64,000 nt of DNA, taken from assembly GCA_963281255.1 (NCBI GenBank), contig OY725492.1, positions 558,001 to 622,000 on the forward strand, in the 5' to 3' direction. The position numbers and the translations under genes were made by a program. How positions within the stretch are numbered: position 1 is the stretch's first letter; every line of letters starts with the position of its first letter. The notes under the pieces were generated by a model that ran no database searches, was not told where the DNA came from, and saw only the letters and a program-made list of their open reading frames with translations. Positions 31,070 to 43,700 of the stretch are shown in pieces. Origin of the DNA: Aphrocallistes beatrix (Eukaryota > Porifera > Hexactinellida > Sceptrulophora > Aphrocallistidae).

Positions 31070-31297
31070 CAGGGTGTCCTGAAATTATTGGCACCTTATT
31101 CAATATATTAAAAGTTCAAATAATCATAAATTATCTCATAAATACAAGCAGGTCCTAATGCTATCAAGCATCAAATAATAGCTATGACAGAAACTCATAG
31201 AATAATAAGAACGTTGAAAGGATATACAGTATGGTCATACAAAATATAGTAAGTCAAGAATAACATCATAAGGCACCAATAATTTCTGGACACCCTG
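31070..31297. mobile_element. MITE with ACAGGGTGTCC ends, TA flanks
   Basis: The ends CAGGGTGTCCTGAAATTATT and, reverse complemented, CAGGGTGTCCAGAAATTATT are inverted repeats of about 30 bp (GGCACCTTAT further in). TA is duplicated at 31068-31069 and 31298-31299. The length of 228 bp and lack of coding fit a Tc1/mariner-type MITE. Confidence 0.8.
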
Positions 31298-31299
31298 TA

Positions 31300-31762
31300 T
31301 ATTAAAATTTGTTTGTTTGTTTGTGCAGAATCGATTGAGGGACTGGGGGTGCTAGAAATGTGAAATTAGGCACACCCGTAAATATAAATGAGTCTACGAT
31401 TAAGTTCGAAGATCTAAGCGAAATATTCACATCTCGCAGAGATAGGTGACAAATGTGCTGACCATTGAAATTCGTTTCTTTTATGATGCTAATACATTAA
31501 GGTCGAACAGTAGTGACTTATCTATACAATCAAAAGGACTATGTGTGATTGAAATTCATTGGCTCATGTGAGAACCAATCAATCATCAGACTTGTATATT
31601 GCAATTCACACGATTCTATTTCATATAAAAATATTTTCATGTCTATAAATTATTTGTTTACATTTGTTTACAATAGATACATAAAGTAAGAAAATCCCAA
31701 AATATGGTAGATTGAGAAACGTCTGCAAGCCGCGGCTCGCAAGCAAGTGAAGCGTGCTTGTT
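31300..31762 (+). mobile_element. H2 Helitron-like element, short form
   Basis: It starts near TTAAAATTTGTTTGTTTGTTTG (the GCTAGG part is lost) and ends with AGCAAGTGAAGCGTGCTTG at 31762. Between them are the TGAGTCTACGATTAAGTTCG block and the ACATAAAGTAAGAAAATCCC segment. It is followed at once by a pogo-MITE remnant. Confidence 0.6.
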
Positions 31763-32059
31763 ATAGTTAATACCCTATTGAATTAGTATTGTTTCACTAA
31801 TCAGAACAAATTCACTAATCCGATTTTTTACGATTTTTTCAATATTTAGCACAGGGCTGTTCGGATTACTCATAGTGAGGGTGTACTGAACTGCAGCGGT
31901 TTTCAACCTTTTTTAGGCTGTGGACCCCCTAAAGCAATTTTTCTATATTCTGTGGACCCCCTCCTATTAACCGTAATACAAAATTTCGAATCCTGTGGAC
32001 CCCCTGATATCTTCTGTGAACCACTAAGGGGTCCGCGGACCACAGGTTGCGGACCACTG
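31763..32059. mobile_element. pogo-MITE remnant with a hAT-like MITE inserted
   Basis: 31763-31890 carries TATTGAATTAGTATTG and AGGGTGTACTG, the right half of the CAGTACACCCTCGC family. At 31894-32059 lies a short hAT-like element (CAGCGGTTTTCAACC ... GCGGACCACTG). The flanking octamers CTGAACTG and CTGTACTG match at 7 of 8 positions, consistent with an 8-bp duplication that has since mutated once. Confidence 0.65.
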
Positions 32060-32079
32060 CTGTACTGTACACTATAACA

Positions 32080-34013
32080 ACAACCATATAATGTATTGCT
32101 TTGATGGATTCATAACATGACAGTGTATTGTAGTGTCGTACAATGATTTATATTGTGAGAGTGAAGTCATATAGTATGTAGGTATATTGTATAGAAAGGG
32201 TGTGAAATTTCACTTAGATCTTAGAACTCAATCGTAGATTCATCATTTGACACCTGCATGCCAATTTTCATATCTCTACGACTTTCCAATTCTCAATCTA
32301 TTCGGATAAACACAAAAAAACAAAAAACAAATCCTAGCGTTTTAATTAATAAGAAATCTAGAGCACTAAAAACCCCATGTCAACCGTTTGAAGCTAGTCT
32401 CTAGCCCATTTTTGTAGTTTGTTTACTTTATGTATCTATTGTAAACAAAAGTAAACAAAAATAAACAAATTGATCATAAAATTTACTCGAAAATGTTATA
32501 TTCGAAATCAACACCCCGGAACCCCCATATCAACTGTTGAAAGCAAGTTTCTCGCATATTATTGAGATTTGTTTACTTCATGTAGCTAATGTAAACAAAA
32601 GTAAACAAATAATTTATCATATAGATCAGAAAATATGATATTCGAAATCTACACCCCTAAAAACCCCATGTCACCCGTTGGAAGCTAGTCTCTAGCATTA
32701 TTTTCAAAATTCATCAAATGGTGTGAAAATATGTATATAAAAGTGTGAAAATATGCACATCATTTTTTTATTGCTATACATTATAATACATTTAAGATAT
32801 CAAACATAAGTTGTGGCTTTGAAGTATTATTAACAATGACGATCTATTGGAGTGTCGTACAATAATTTCCATTGTGACAGTGTAGTCATTAATCTTATAA
32901 ATTAAAACGCTAGGAATTTTTTAAATTTGTTTGTCCGAATGGATTGAAGAATTGGCAAGTCGTAGAGAGATATGAAAATTGGCATGTAGGTGTCAAATAA
33001 TATGACTACGATTAAGTTCTAAGATCTAAGCGAAATCTTCACACCTCTGCAAAAAAATGGAAATCAATTTTTCACACTTTTTCTATACTAAATAAATAAC
33101 TACACTATCACAATAGAAACCATTGTATGACACTGCAATAGATCGTCATTGTTATTAATATTTCAAAGCCACAACTTAAGTTTGATATCTTAAATGTAAT
33201 ATCGTGCTTGGCAAAAGAAGATTATCTGCATATTTTCACACCTTTATATACATATTTTCACACCATTTGATGAATTTTGAAAATAATGCTAGAGACTAGC
33301 TTCCAACGGGTGACATGGAGTTTTTAGGGTATAGATTTCGAATATCATATTTCCAGATGTATATGATAAATTTTTTGTTTATTTTTGTTTACATTAGATA
33401 CATAGAGTAAACAAATATCAAAAAGATGCTAGAAATTAGCTTTCAACGGTTGACATGGGGTTCTCAGGGGTGTAGATTTCGAATATCACATTTTCGAGTA
33501 AATTTGATGATCGAATTGTTTACTTTTGTTTACAATAGATACATAAAGTAAACAAATTCAAAAATGGGATAGAGACTAGCTTCCAATGGTTGACATGGGG
33601 TTTTTAGTGCTGTAGATCTCGAATATTATATTTTCGGATCTATTTGAGACATTTTTCGTTATCTTTGTTTAAAATATTTATATAAAGGAAAATTCCCAAA
33701 ATATGTTTGATTGAGTAACTCCAGGCCCCCGCAGGGTGACTTTGCGGACACATAGTGTCCGCAAGCCGCGCAACGCAAGCAAGCGAAGCGTGCTTGTTTT
33801 GTATAGAAATGGTGTGAAATATTTTCCATTTTTTTTGCAGAGGTGTGAAAATTTCGCTTAGATCTTAGAACTTAATCGTAGTCATATGATTTGGCACCTA
33901 AATGTCAATTTTCATATCTCAACGACTTGCCAATTCTTCAATCAATTCGGACAAACAAACAAAAGACAAAATAATCCTAGCGTTTTAATATAAGCTATAT
34001 AAGATACTTTCAC
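32080..34013 (-). mobile_element. H2 elements, one inserted in another
   Basis: 32080-32347 is a reverse-oriented H2 5' part. 32348-32892 and 33797-34013 are two halves of another reverse H2 (tandem units on the left, TCACTTAGATC-like region and 5' end on the right). They are separated by a full forward H2 at 32893-33796. Confidence 0.65.
32893..33796 (+). mobile_element. H2 Helitron-like element, complete, 904 bp
   Basis: It starts TCTTATAAATTAAAACGCTA and ends AAGCGTGCTTG after the stem TGCGGACACATAGTGTCCGC. The host reads GTAGTCATTAA before it and TTTTGTATAG after it; the uninterrupted equivalent near 8178 is GTAGTCATATGTTTTGTATA. No target duplication is seen. It contains about three of the 141-bp units, now in plus-complement order. 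Confidence 0.75.
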
Positions 34014-34736
34014 TATTCCGTTTCAAATTTGTTTACTTTATGAATGTCTTGTAAACAAAAAAGTATCCATAAAAGGTCGAAAATGCGATATTTGGAATCG
34101 ACATCCCTAAAACCCAGATCAACAATTGAAAGTTAGTCACTTGCTTATTTAAAATATTTGTTTACATTATGTATCTATAGTAAACAAATTTTACTTTATA
34201 AAATCTACTATTGTAACAAAGTTAACAAAGGATTTACCATATATTGCTTCAAAAATACGATTTTTGCAAACGACACCTCTAAAAACCACAGGTCAACTCA
34301 TGAATGCTAGCCTCTAGCATATTTTCAAGTCTTCAAAAAGTAAAATATACACATAACGTTTTTATTGCTATTCACTATAATATAATTAAAATCAGTGGCG
34401 GATACAGGGGGGGTCCGGGGGGGCTTTGGCCCCCCTGAAAATTTTACGAATTGATCTACGGGGGAGCTATTTGGGCCTAGCCCCCAGATTTGTGAACTTT
34501 AGCCCTCAATTATATGAGTTTATTTTCTCAATTCCAATGATATCTACTAAGATACTTCTTTCTTCAATTTAATTATTTGTGTTTAATGATTTCATCAGAT
34601 CTGATTTACATTAACCCATAAATGTAACAATTATTCCTTTATTTGAGACGAAGACTCCAACATTAGCTTCGAGTTTCCATTTAGATTCGATTGAGGTGAA
34701 AACTTGAGTATGCTACCATTTCATAGGCAACTACAT
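34014..34736. repeat. H2-derived sequence, then unassigned DNA with a CAGTGGCGGAT end
   Basis: 34020-34380 is diverged H2 tandem-unit sequence (TTTGTTTACTTTATGAATGT, ACATTATGTATCTATAG). At 34395 a CAGTGGCGGATACAGGGGGG end begins, typical of a hAT-type MITE, but I find no partner end. The remainder to 34736 is unassigned. Confidence 0.45.
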
Positions 34737-35497
34737 AGGGCATTCCAAAAGTTCTCGTCCCAAATCTGTATCTCAAATGACAGTGAAAATATGATATTTT
34801 CAATTTGTCTATTGTATTCCTTAGGGGATCAGCAATTTATATATTGGTTTATTTTAAAAGTACAATTATTGTGGTTCCTATATTAGATTTTTGTACATCG
34901 GTTTAGGGCACTGCCTTTGAACGTGATCTTTGGGGTTCCCTTTGATATATTTCAGTTCTGAGCAGATTTAGATAAAAACTGATCCCGCCATCCAATTCTA
35001 CGCATCAACTAACACATATAGATTGAATTCTCTGAAGTATTATAGTTTGATCCTGAGGGAATAATTGTGTTTTGAAGTAGTTTACTACCATTTTTGCCCC
35101 ACTTTTTGAGTGGCGAAAAATGATAAAAAATCCACTAAAAGTAGCATGATATTTTTTCAACACGAGCAATACTATTGAACACCTCCCGTTTACTTTTTCA
35201 CATTGGATCTTAATTATTTCACCTTTTATGACCTCGTTCTATCATTTTCACAACTTGTATTCTCCAAATTTAGTTTTAAGCCATTTTCAATGGGAAGATT
35301 CCAACTTTTCGACACTATCCTAAACCGATGCATAAAAATATAATAAAGGAACCACAATAATTGCCCTCTTAAAATAAACCAATATACAAATTGGAAGCTG
35401 ATCCCTTAAGGAATACAATGGACAAATTGAAAATATCCTATTTTCACTCTCATTTGAGATACAGATTTGGGACGAGAACTTTTTGGAATGCCTTTAG
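34737..35497. mobile_element. Long inverted-repeat element, arms about 190 bp
   Basis: GGGCATTCCAAAAGTTCTCG through ATCGGTTTAGGGCACTGCC (34737-34915) is mirrored by CCTAAACCGATGC through TTTGGAATGCCTTTA (35320-35497) with scattered differences. The centre (about 34920-35300) is unassigned. No transposase frame, so this is a MITE or foldback element. The frame at 34704-34886 lies in the left arm. Confidence 0.75.
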
Positions 35498-35709
35498 TAA
35501 ATCCGTACAGAATTATTTTTCATTAGAATGCCATACATTGTATCATTATCACTATGTTGACTAAAACCTAAATATACTCGCAAACGCTTGTGATGAATTG
35601 GCGCGAAGCACAAAGTGGTAATCAGGTTACAGGAAGGAAATTCAAATCCCGTATGAGATTTGATAAGAATTGATGTACATTGATATTTGACCACCTTAAG
35701 TTAAAAAAA

Positions 35710-36112
35710 TTTTCTTTTGGCAATTTTCTGACCTGTTTTAAGCACATTTTAAAGCGTTATTAATGTAGTATGATTTTCGGTGCAATATATTTTATGAATC
35801 AAATTTGTTAAATTGCACCATATCTCGAAAACCTTAAGATTTAATGTTATAAAATGTATTAGGAGCTAATAGAAAGTAACCTACGTATTGTCTATCAAAT
35901 ATAGTCAAATTTGACTGTCTAACTGTAACGGTTTTCAAGATATCGGCTCAAATGGTATACATACGTTTCCATCGCAACGCTGGAATGTAGCAACATTCCA
36001 TTTGAAATGTCCCAAATATTTCGAATTAACCCGTTCCTACCTTGATTATCTTCGAAAATCATACATTAATAACGTTTTAAAATGTGTTTAAAACAGGTCA
36101 GAAAATTGCCAA
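35710..36112. mobile_element. Inverted-repeat element, arms about 70 bp
   Basis: TTTGGCAATTTTCTGACCTG and TTTTAAGCACATTTTAAAGC on the left match AACGTTTTAAAATGTGTTTA and AACAGGTCAGAAAATTGCCA on the right in inverse order. Inner ATGATTTTCG and CGAAAATCAT also pair. There is no coding capacity. Confidence 0.7.
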
Positions 36113-37409
36113 AATGTATCTTAAATCTGTGAAAAACGACATAACTCACATTCCACACATAGTTGAAGTAGGCCATCATGACCAGTCGATCATGACCAGT
36201 TGACTTCCTATTCAACAATAATACATCTACTATGTCTAACTTGAGCGGATTACGGGATATCAATAATACACAATGGACCCAAGTTCCAGGACCTGAGATT
36301 GAACGCCTACAGTCCTTACTTAAAGGAGTCTATGAATTTAACCTATTTTGGGATTTTTTTTGCTTTATATAAACATCGCAAACAAAAGTTAACCAATAAT
36401 TTCTCATATGGATCTGAAAATATAATATTCTAAATCTATACCAGTAAAAACATCATGTCAACAGCTGGAAGCTTATGTCTAGATTTTTGTAATTTGTTTG
36501 CTTTATGTATCTATCGAAAACAAAGGTAAACAAATTAATTATCATATTTACTCAAAAATAAGATATTTGAAATATATCAACAAAACAACACGAAGTTTGA
36601 ATAATTCAGTTGATTCAAAAGTAGGAAATTGTGAAAAAGAACCCATTTGAGATCGGAAGAAGGTTGAAATTTTGTATTCAAAGAGCCTCCTAGAACCTAG
36701 AATTATAGTTATCCACTTTAACTCAAAGGTGATTCATTGTATTAACTACAAAATGTTAGGCTTAGAATTACGTAATAGTGACTTCCATACATTTATGACC
36801 TTTTAAAGTCAAAATGTTTCCACTTTTAGTTTTCTTTTCATTAAATAGTTGCAAATATGTAGCAAGTGACTTTTGTTAAATCCTAAATCGATATTTTGAT
36901 GAGATTATTATGCGTCTTTTTGGTTGGAAAATTTTTTTAATACACAGAATAACTTTTGAGTTAAGGTGGGTAACAATGATTATAAGTTGGGAATTATTGA
37001 GAAATTACTCTTAAATCGTGCGAGTATGTGAGGTTTTTGGGTGAATAGTCCAAGAATGGGCTCTGGGGCGCTTCTTTGTATGGAATACCAAATCTCAACC
37101 TCCTTCTTTTTTCAAATGGATGCTTTATTTATAATTTTTAAATTTTGAATCGAGTGGCGTTGTTTAATCTTGATCGAGGGCTTGTAAATTGAAAACAGTC
37201 ATCAATTATTAATATCTAGAAGATTCATCATATTATTACTCTCAATGTGTGAAAATGGGATTACACATGGATTATACACATAATTCCGAGGCCTTTAGTC
37301 CGAAATCTAGTACAAACCAGGAGCATAACTACCATTGAAACAGAAGTGGTAGTTGTTATACTTCAATTTTCTCCTGGACAAGGCAGAGACCTAACTGTTA
37401 AGACATCTG
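36113..37409. other. Intergenic region with an H2 fragment
   Basis: 36335-36575 is H2-like (TTTAACCTATTTTGGGATTT, CAAACAAAAGTTAACCAATA). From 36580 to 37409 I see no frame and no repeat I can name. This region precedes the RNF213-like gene and may carry distal regulatory sequence. Confidence 0.4.
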
Positions 37410-37670
37410 CATACTTGCCAACTGTCCCATTTTTGGCGTGGCATCCCGATTTTTTTACCTTTCTTTGAGTAAATTTTCACGAGTGTCCCGCTTTTACATG
37501 AAATTTCTCCATGATGTCCTGCTTTTTTGATTCTATATATAATACTTTTCTACTGCTTCCCACCATGTCAAGCGAAATTCAACGCTGCGTCCCGCTTTTA
37601 TCGTGGCTCAAGTCTGTATGCAGACATACAGACTTGAGCTACGATAAAAGTGGGACAGCGGGAATGTGGT
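37410..37670. mobile_element. Foldback MITE just upstream of the RNF213-like start
   Basis: TGCCAACTGTCCCATTTTTG, GTCCCGCTTTTA and GCTGCGTCCCGCTTTTATCG are the inverse of 27773-27975. At the inner end an inverted repeat CTCAAGTCTGTATG/CAGACATACAGACTTGAG at about 37606-37639 turns the sequence back (CTACGATAAAAGTGGGACAG). It ends about 120 bp before the start codon and so may overlap the promoter. Confidence 0.55.
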
Positions 37671-37787
37671 AACCACGGCTCAAATAACTTACACCTCTTA
37701 TGCGCTCTGCTATGATATATAATTAACTTGTGTTTATTTATTAATTCTGCAATAGTTCTATGAATTTTTAAAGCAATTAGCTCTGAA

Positions 37788-40700
37788 ATGGATCGAGGCA
37801 ATAGATTTTGCGTTGATAAAGCCTGCAAGGTTCATGAAATGATGCCAAATGGTTTGCCTGCATTTAATGAACGCTGTTGTGTATGTGGTGGACCTCTAGC
37901 CGCTAAGGAACCTGATGAACCAGTGGTAATTAAAGAGCAGATTGTTCCTAAATCACGTCGAACAATACGTAAACACCACTTTTGGAAACCAACTTCTAGT
38001 AAGTCTCAAAAATCGATCGTCAAAGCAGATATAGCGATTATCATTTTTATGACAGGCATATTGAAAAGCGATTATGAGAAAGTTGGAGGTAAGATTTCCC
38101 TCAAATTCACACAAACTCAATTTGGAGAACTAAATTTGGCAATTCAAAATCCTTTTAATTCTAGAATACTGCATTATGAAGGGAATGATTTTATTATACT
38201 GGATAATATCATCAAACTTGGTGCAAAAATTATTTCTTACATTGAAAAATCTGAAAATTTTCTTTCAATACCCTATAAATATTACTTGAATGAAGATGGA
38301 GAAAACCTGTTTTTGCCACAAGAAGATTGCTCGAGAACTTTAATAATAGACAATTCCAATTTTTCAGAGAGTAATGTAGTTACAAAATACGACATTATTA
38401 TCCTACCTGATGGAACACATAATAAATCAGAATTTACAGATCCTCTGAAACGTTTGATGACATCATTCAATCTATTCATTCCTCCAATAAGAGACCTTTC
38501 GCGATCGTCATTTATGGAAATAGGCAATAATATTCGAGATATTTTATTTCCACTTTGTTATGGATATTTTAGTGAGAAACGATTTAAAACAAACAAAAAT
38601 CGTTTGCTTTATGACTCAGAGGAAAAAATGCATGAATTATCAATAGATTTGTTAAAGAATTGGTTAATGAAAGCTTTAAGTAATGATAGCTCCATCCCAT
38701 TTCATTCTAAAATTTTCCTACTATTTCTGACATTTGAAAAAGAACTTATTCAACCATTTTCCGATGAGTTATTTCTGTATTTATTGCACACAATGAATTC
38801 TCAAAAATTTTCAATGCTCCTCCATGATCAATCCCAACTGAATGACTTAATAGTATATCAATCTAATATGACTTCATCACCTCTGATACTTCACGATGCT
38901 ATGAAGTATATTGCTGAACAGGAGATTGAACTGTTGATCAATTTTCTTCCACTTTATCACATTATTTTTGATTCTCAAAGGAAATATGAAGTCGCATGCA
39001 ATAAACATGAATTTGAAAATAATGACTTTTGGGGTTTACCTTCTGACACAGAATTTCAGTGCAATAACAAAATAGCGATATCAATAATCCAAAATGCAAT
39101 CGAAAAATTTTGCGAAGTCGATCCTCTCTTAGCCAATTCCATCATAGTTCTATCAATTAGTGATGATTCTTTTCCACAACTTCTCGAGGTATTTCCCACA
39201 CATCTTTTGTATTTCATGTGCGTACTGCTGTATCGTGTTAAGAAATGGCCATGCTTCATAGAACAAGACTACAAACTTCGTGAATCTGTATTTATGAAAT
39301 TTTTACACCTGAGCATGAATGAGGAAGATATTTGTCAAGCATGTGACGTGATATTCAAAATGCTTGCTGTGATCAATGATGAGGATGAAACGCAACACTG
39401 TATTCACCTGGAAGAATCCAAACTTATTCTGCGAGTTTTAGCAAAATTATTGAATTTATTTGATGATAATTGCCCACAATTGTTATCAGAGGAATCTTTT
39501 CACTTGGCTTGTGGGAAGATATTTCACTTAAAATCTGCGTCTGCTCTTCTTAACATGCTCAGAGGATGCTTAAATCCTGATGTACTAGCCTCAAATTACA
39601 AATCTGATTTTGTGAAAGAAGTGTCAAATATTTGGGAGTTCTTATACAAAATACAATTCCCTCAACCATACAAGTTTCTCTACGCTGTTGATCAGTTATT
39701 TATCAGAAAATTAGAAGTACAGGACTTAAGAAGCATTCTAACTACTTTGGTTGACATATGTAGTATAACTTACAGTTCAGTCAGTTATTCAGATAGTTTG
39801 AATTATTCTCTCTGCAATGAAGTGATTTCGATATTGGATCAAACTCAAACTCCTGAACAAGAGTATGAACTGTGTGTCAGATGCTTAGTTGAAGTTCCAA
39901 TTGAACATTTTAACATGATTGTAGAAGTGTTTGCCAAGATCTTAGAATGCATTTCAAAACCACTAAAATCAGATCCAGTAAAGCACATTCTATCTGCAAC
40001 ATGGTGGCCTAAATTCATCAATTATTGTCAACCGAAACATTTTGAAGAACTTGATTATGATGATGCAGCCTCTTTAATTGAATTAGTTATAAGTACTGGC
40101 AAATCTCTCGTCACTTCGTTTCAAGATCAATCTATCAAAACTAAAAATTCAGAACTTATTATTGAATATGATCACAATTTTTTCAATTTATTGCAATCGG
40201 TTTCAGGAAAAGAGCATGAATTTTCTGTTCGAGCTACGTTCGACACATCCATTCTACTTATCAAAGATCAATTAGAAACATTTTTACAATTCCATCGACG
40301 AATGAATGATTTGAAAACATTGTTAGATTACACCAAAACACAGATGAGCTCTCAAATTCTCTCTGATGTTCTAACAATTGAATTTGAAGATATGTCTATA
40401 TCTTCGCTATGTCATAATTCAGTCATTTTACCTCATTCAAAACATAAAGATTTCCTTAATAATGAGGAATTTGTCCTAATGTTAGAATCTTTACCTGATC
40501 TTCTTCAATCTCAATTTTTCATGACTACATTTTCAAATACATTTCAAGAATATTTTAAGGACAATCAATTCGAATTCTTTGAATTGAAAATTATTCTAGA
40601 CAAAGTTTGGTACGAATCATCTCTATTTGTGTCTCAGATAATTCGCGACCTTCTCTTTATGAATATTCTATTATCAGACATTGATAACCATTTTGGAATT

Positions 40701-43700
40701 TACAGAAGAGATTCAGATAAAATGGAATCTGAAATCAGCAACCTTCTAAGAGGAATAAATACTGGAGCTTCGAATGATTATGATAAAGAGGAAGATAGAT
40801 CTGAAATCTTAACAAGAATCAAGCATTATTTTAAGTTAGTGCAAGTACGGAGCATTGCTGAGAATATTCTCGAGGTAAAAGATGCTTATAGTATGAACGG
40901 CGATTTTAGTACAATCAAGTTTATAAATGAGCTAAATTTGGAAGGGAAAAGATTAAAATACATTTCAAAAGAAATGGTTAAAATTGGGACTAAATTATCA
41001 CATTGTGACGATTTACATTTTGAAATTCTGAGGCAAATGATAGTGTGTATTAATCTCTTCCATTGGATAATCGAAAATCTGAAAAATCAACGCCAATTGG
41101 ATAATTTCACTGACTTAGCACTGAATCAGAGTAACAATTCTACTTTTGAAGTTAATCGCATTACTTGCTTCAAAGATGTCTGTAGGATATTCGCACCTTT
41201 TATTTTTGAACGTCGAAATGAAACGGACCAAGAGAGCTTCTTGGTAATGCTCAGTGCTGTTCACAACAATATTAAATCGAGCGAACTAGATATGTGCACC
41301 ATTTTAGGGATGAGTGAAGACTGTGCGAAAGAGATTTATTTTGACTTTTGGAAGCAGTTGCTCCTTAGCCACACTTCAATTGGTGGTAATATAATTTCCA
41401 AGATTAAAGAGATATTATCAAAGGGAGTCTTTATCGTAAAATTGGAGGAAGATTTCAAGAATGTTGAAGATGTAATGTTTATCCAGGCTGGTGAGTCAAA
41501 ATTCTACCCCTTACACGAACTGAAAGAGATGCAGAGTGAAGTTGTACTAATTACTTCTGAGAGACATGATGACAAAATAGGGACACAATTTCAAAATATT
41601 TTAGAGGCTTTAATGAAGTTTTCTGAAATAGTATTGAAATTGTACTTATCAGGCAATACCTTCTTCAGAAAAACAAGGGAGAACTTATCCTACCGTTTCC
41701 ACTCAATTCAAATAATTGAAGAGGATACTGCCTTTCTTGAAAAGGAGTATGATAGTTGGATAAATACCCTTGAAAAAGCACGTGATAAACATTACTATCT
41801 GAATTATTTCACTTCTTCTCAAATAATCGCAATACAGATGAGTTTAAACTCATATTTCAAAAACAAAAATAAAGAATTAGACCAACAGTTTTTCGATTTA
41901 CTATCTTTGATTAAAGAAAATTTGACTATTGAAGATTTGAAAACAGTTATTAAACGATTGAATGAAGGTTCTCGTTCTATCACTAATTCACTCACCGAAC
42001 CGTCCCTTTACCGTCAAGAATCTGATGAGGATCCTATTTTGTCTCCTAAGTGCAATCTCTTTGGTGATAATTTTGAATTTAGTCAAATTCATACTAAAAA
42101 ATTTGGCGCCCCTTATCAAATAACAGCATCTTCAGACTCAGATGAAGGTGCAAAATCAGAGTTACAGCAAAGTTATGAAAAAGAAACAAAAGCGAATCTA
42201 AATTCTCTAGATACTTTGGAGAGTATATTCGAAAAATTATCAACTAATTCAAAGCATCAAGCAAGAAGAGATTTCCCAGCCACATTTAAAGAAGCAGAAC
42301 CCAACCTATTATTCGTCACAAGTTCAAATATTTTAACGTGTCTACTATCCATTTACATACCATCTAATTCAGATTTTGAATTCCCTCAAACTCATGAGGT
42401 ATTGCTATGCTCTGAAGACACAACTTTGGAGGAAGTTGAAATATTTTTGAGACGCGCTTTAAAAGATCGATATTTTTATATTTTTTGCATTGCTTTCATT
42501 GAAAAATTGAGATATGAAGTCGCTGTTGGCAGCCTAACACTATTCAAAGAATATGCCAATCGATCGAATCAAAACTCAAATTATCGTTTAGTTTTTATAT
42601 GTTCAGATGAATGCAAAACATCTTCATATATGGCAACTGCTTTTGCAAGGTATACAAGAATCAGTCCGTCAGATAAACACATTGACAAAAAAATGGTTTT
42701 TAAGATAATTTCCCAATCTTCTGATCAAACAATCTCTAAAAGACAAGCCTGGCAGGTCGATCCAGACAAACGTTACATCAGAATTGTAACTTCTAAATCA
42801 TCTGGCAATGGGAAGTCTCTCACCGTATTAAGGCAGGTGGACGAATTGAAATCAATTTTTCATCCTCCAGACATTCCTTCAATATATACTACCATTACCA
42901 TCCACGAAGGTGAGGGATTTGAAGATAAAGTAGTTCAAACTTGCATAAAATCTCAGCAATTAGCGAGTGATTATGGAAGAATATATCATTTTGACCTCAT
43001 CTCGGATTCCGATAAGCTACTAATACCCTTTTTATTCAAACTTCTCGTCACAAGAACTCTCTGCGATTATTCAGGAAATATTTGGCGCTGTAGTAAAGAC
43101 AATTATTACATGATCGAAATCAACTTAAAGTCACGAGCACCCGAATTGGTTCGTTTTTTAGATATATTTCCTACCTGGGATTGCTTATCACCAAATGAAG
43201 CAATCAATATTGAGGAAAAGTCAACATTATTAGGGTGTCAGATGACAAAATTTGATCAGCTTGAATCTAAATCTGATATTTACAGAAGAACCCATGAATA
43301 TCTCTCTAAGTTAAAATCAGGATCTAATATGGATAAATATAAATTTAATCCGAAAAATAGTCCTAAAATTGATTTAAAACTTCTATTGGAATATTTAAGA
43401 CTTGAAACTCCTTCTTGGAGTGAACTGAAACACTTTCTCACTTTCATGAATCACCAATTAGTAGCTTGTGAGAAAAATGTATATTGCCAATCAGTTGATT
43501 TAGATAGTAACTGGCGTGGATTCAAAAAGTTTGTAATTGATTGTTTGATACTAATGACCTTAGATTTCACAACTCCTTCCCTCAGGATTTCGTTACAGTC
43601 TTCTATACTATCAGATGAACTTTTAGGATATAGCATCGATTCTGAAAGAAAATGGGAACAAAAGAAAAATCCTTACATCTTTTTCAATGAAGATATGCAA

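Noticed and set aside
34704-34886. 60-codon frame with hydrophobic C-terminus
   Set aside because: It lies in the left arm of a long inverted repeat and has no counterpart evidence for translation.
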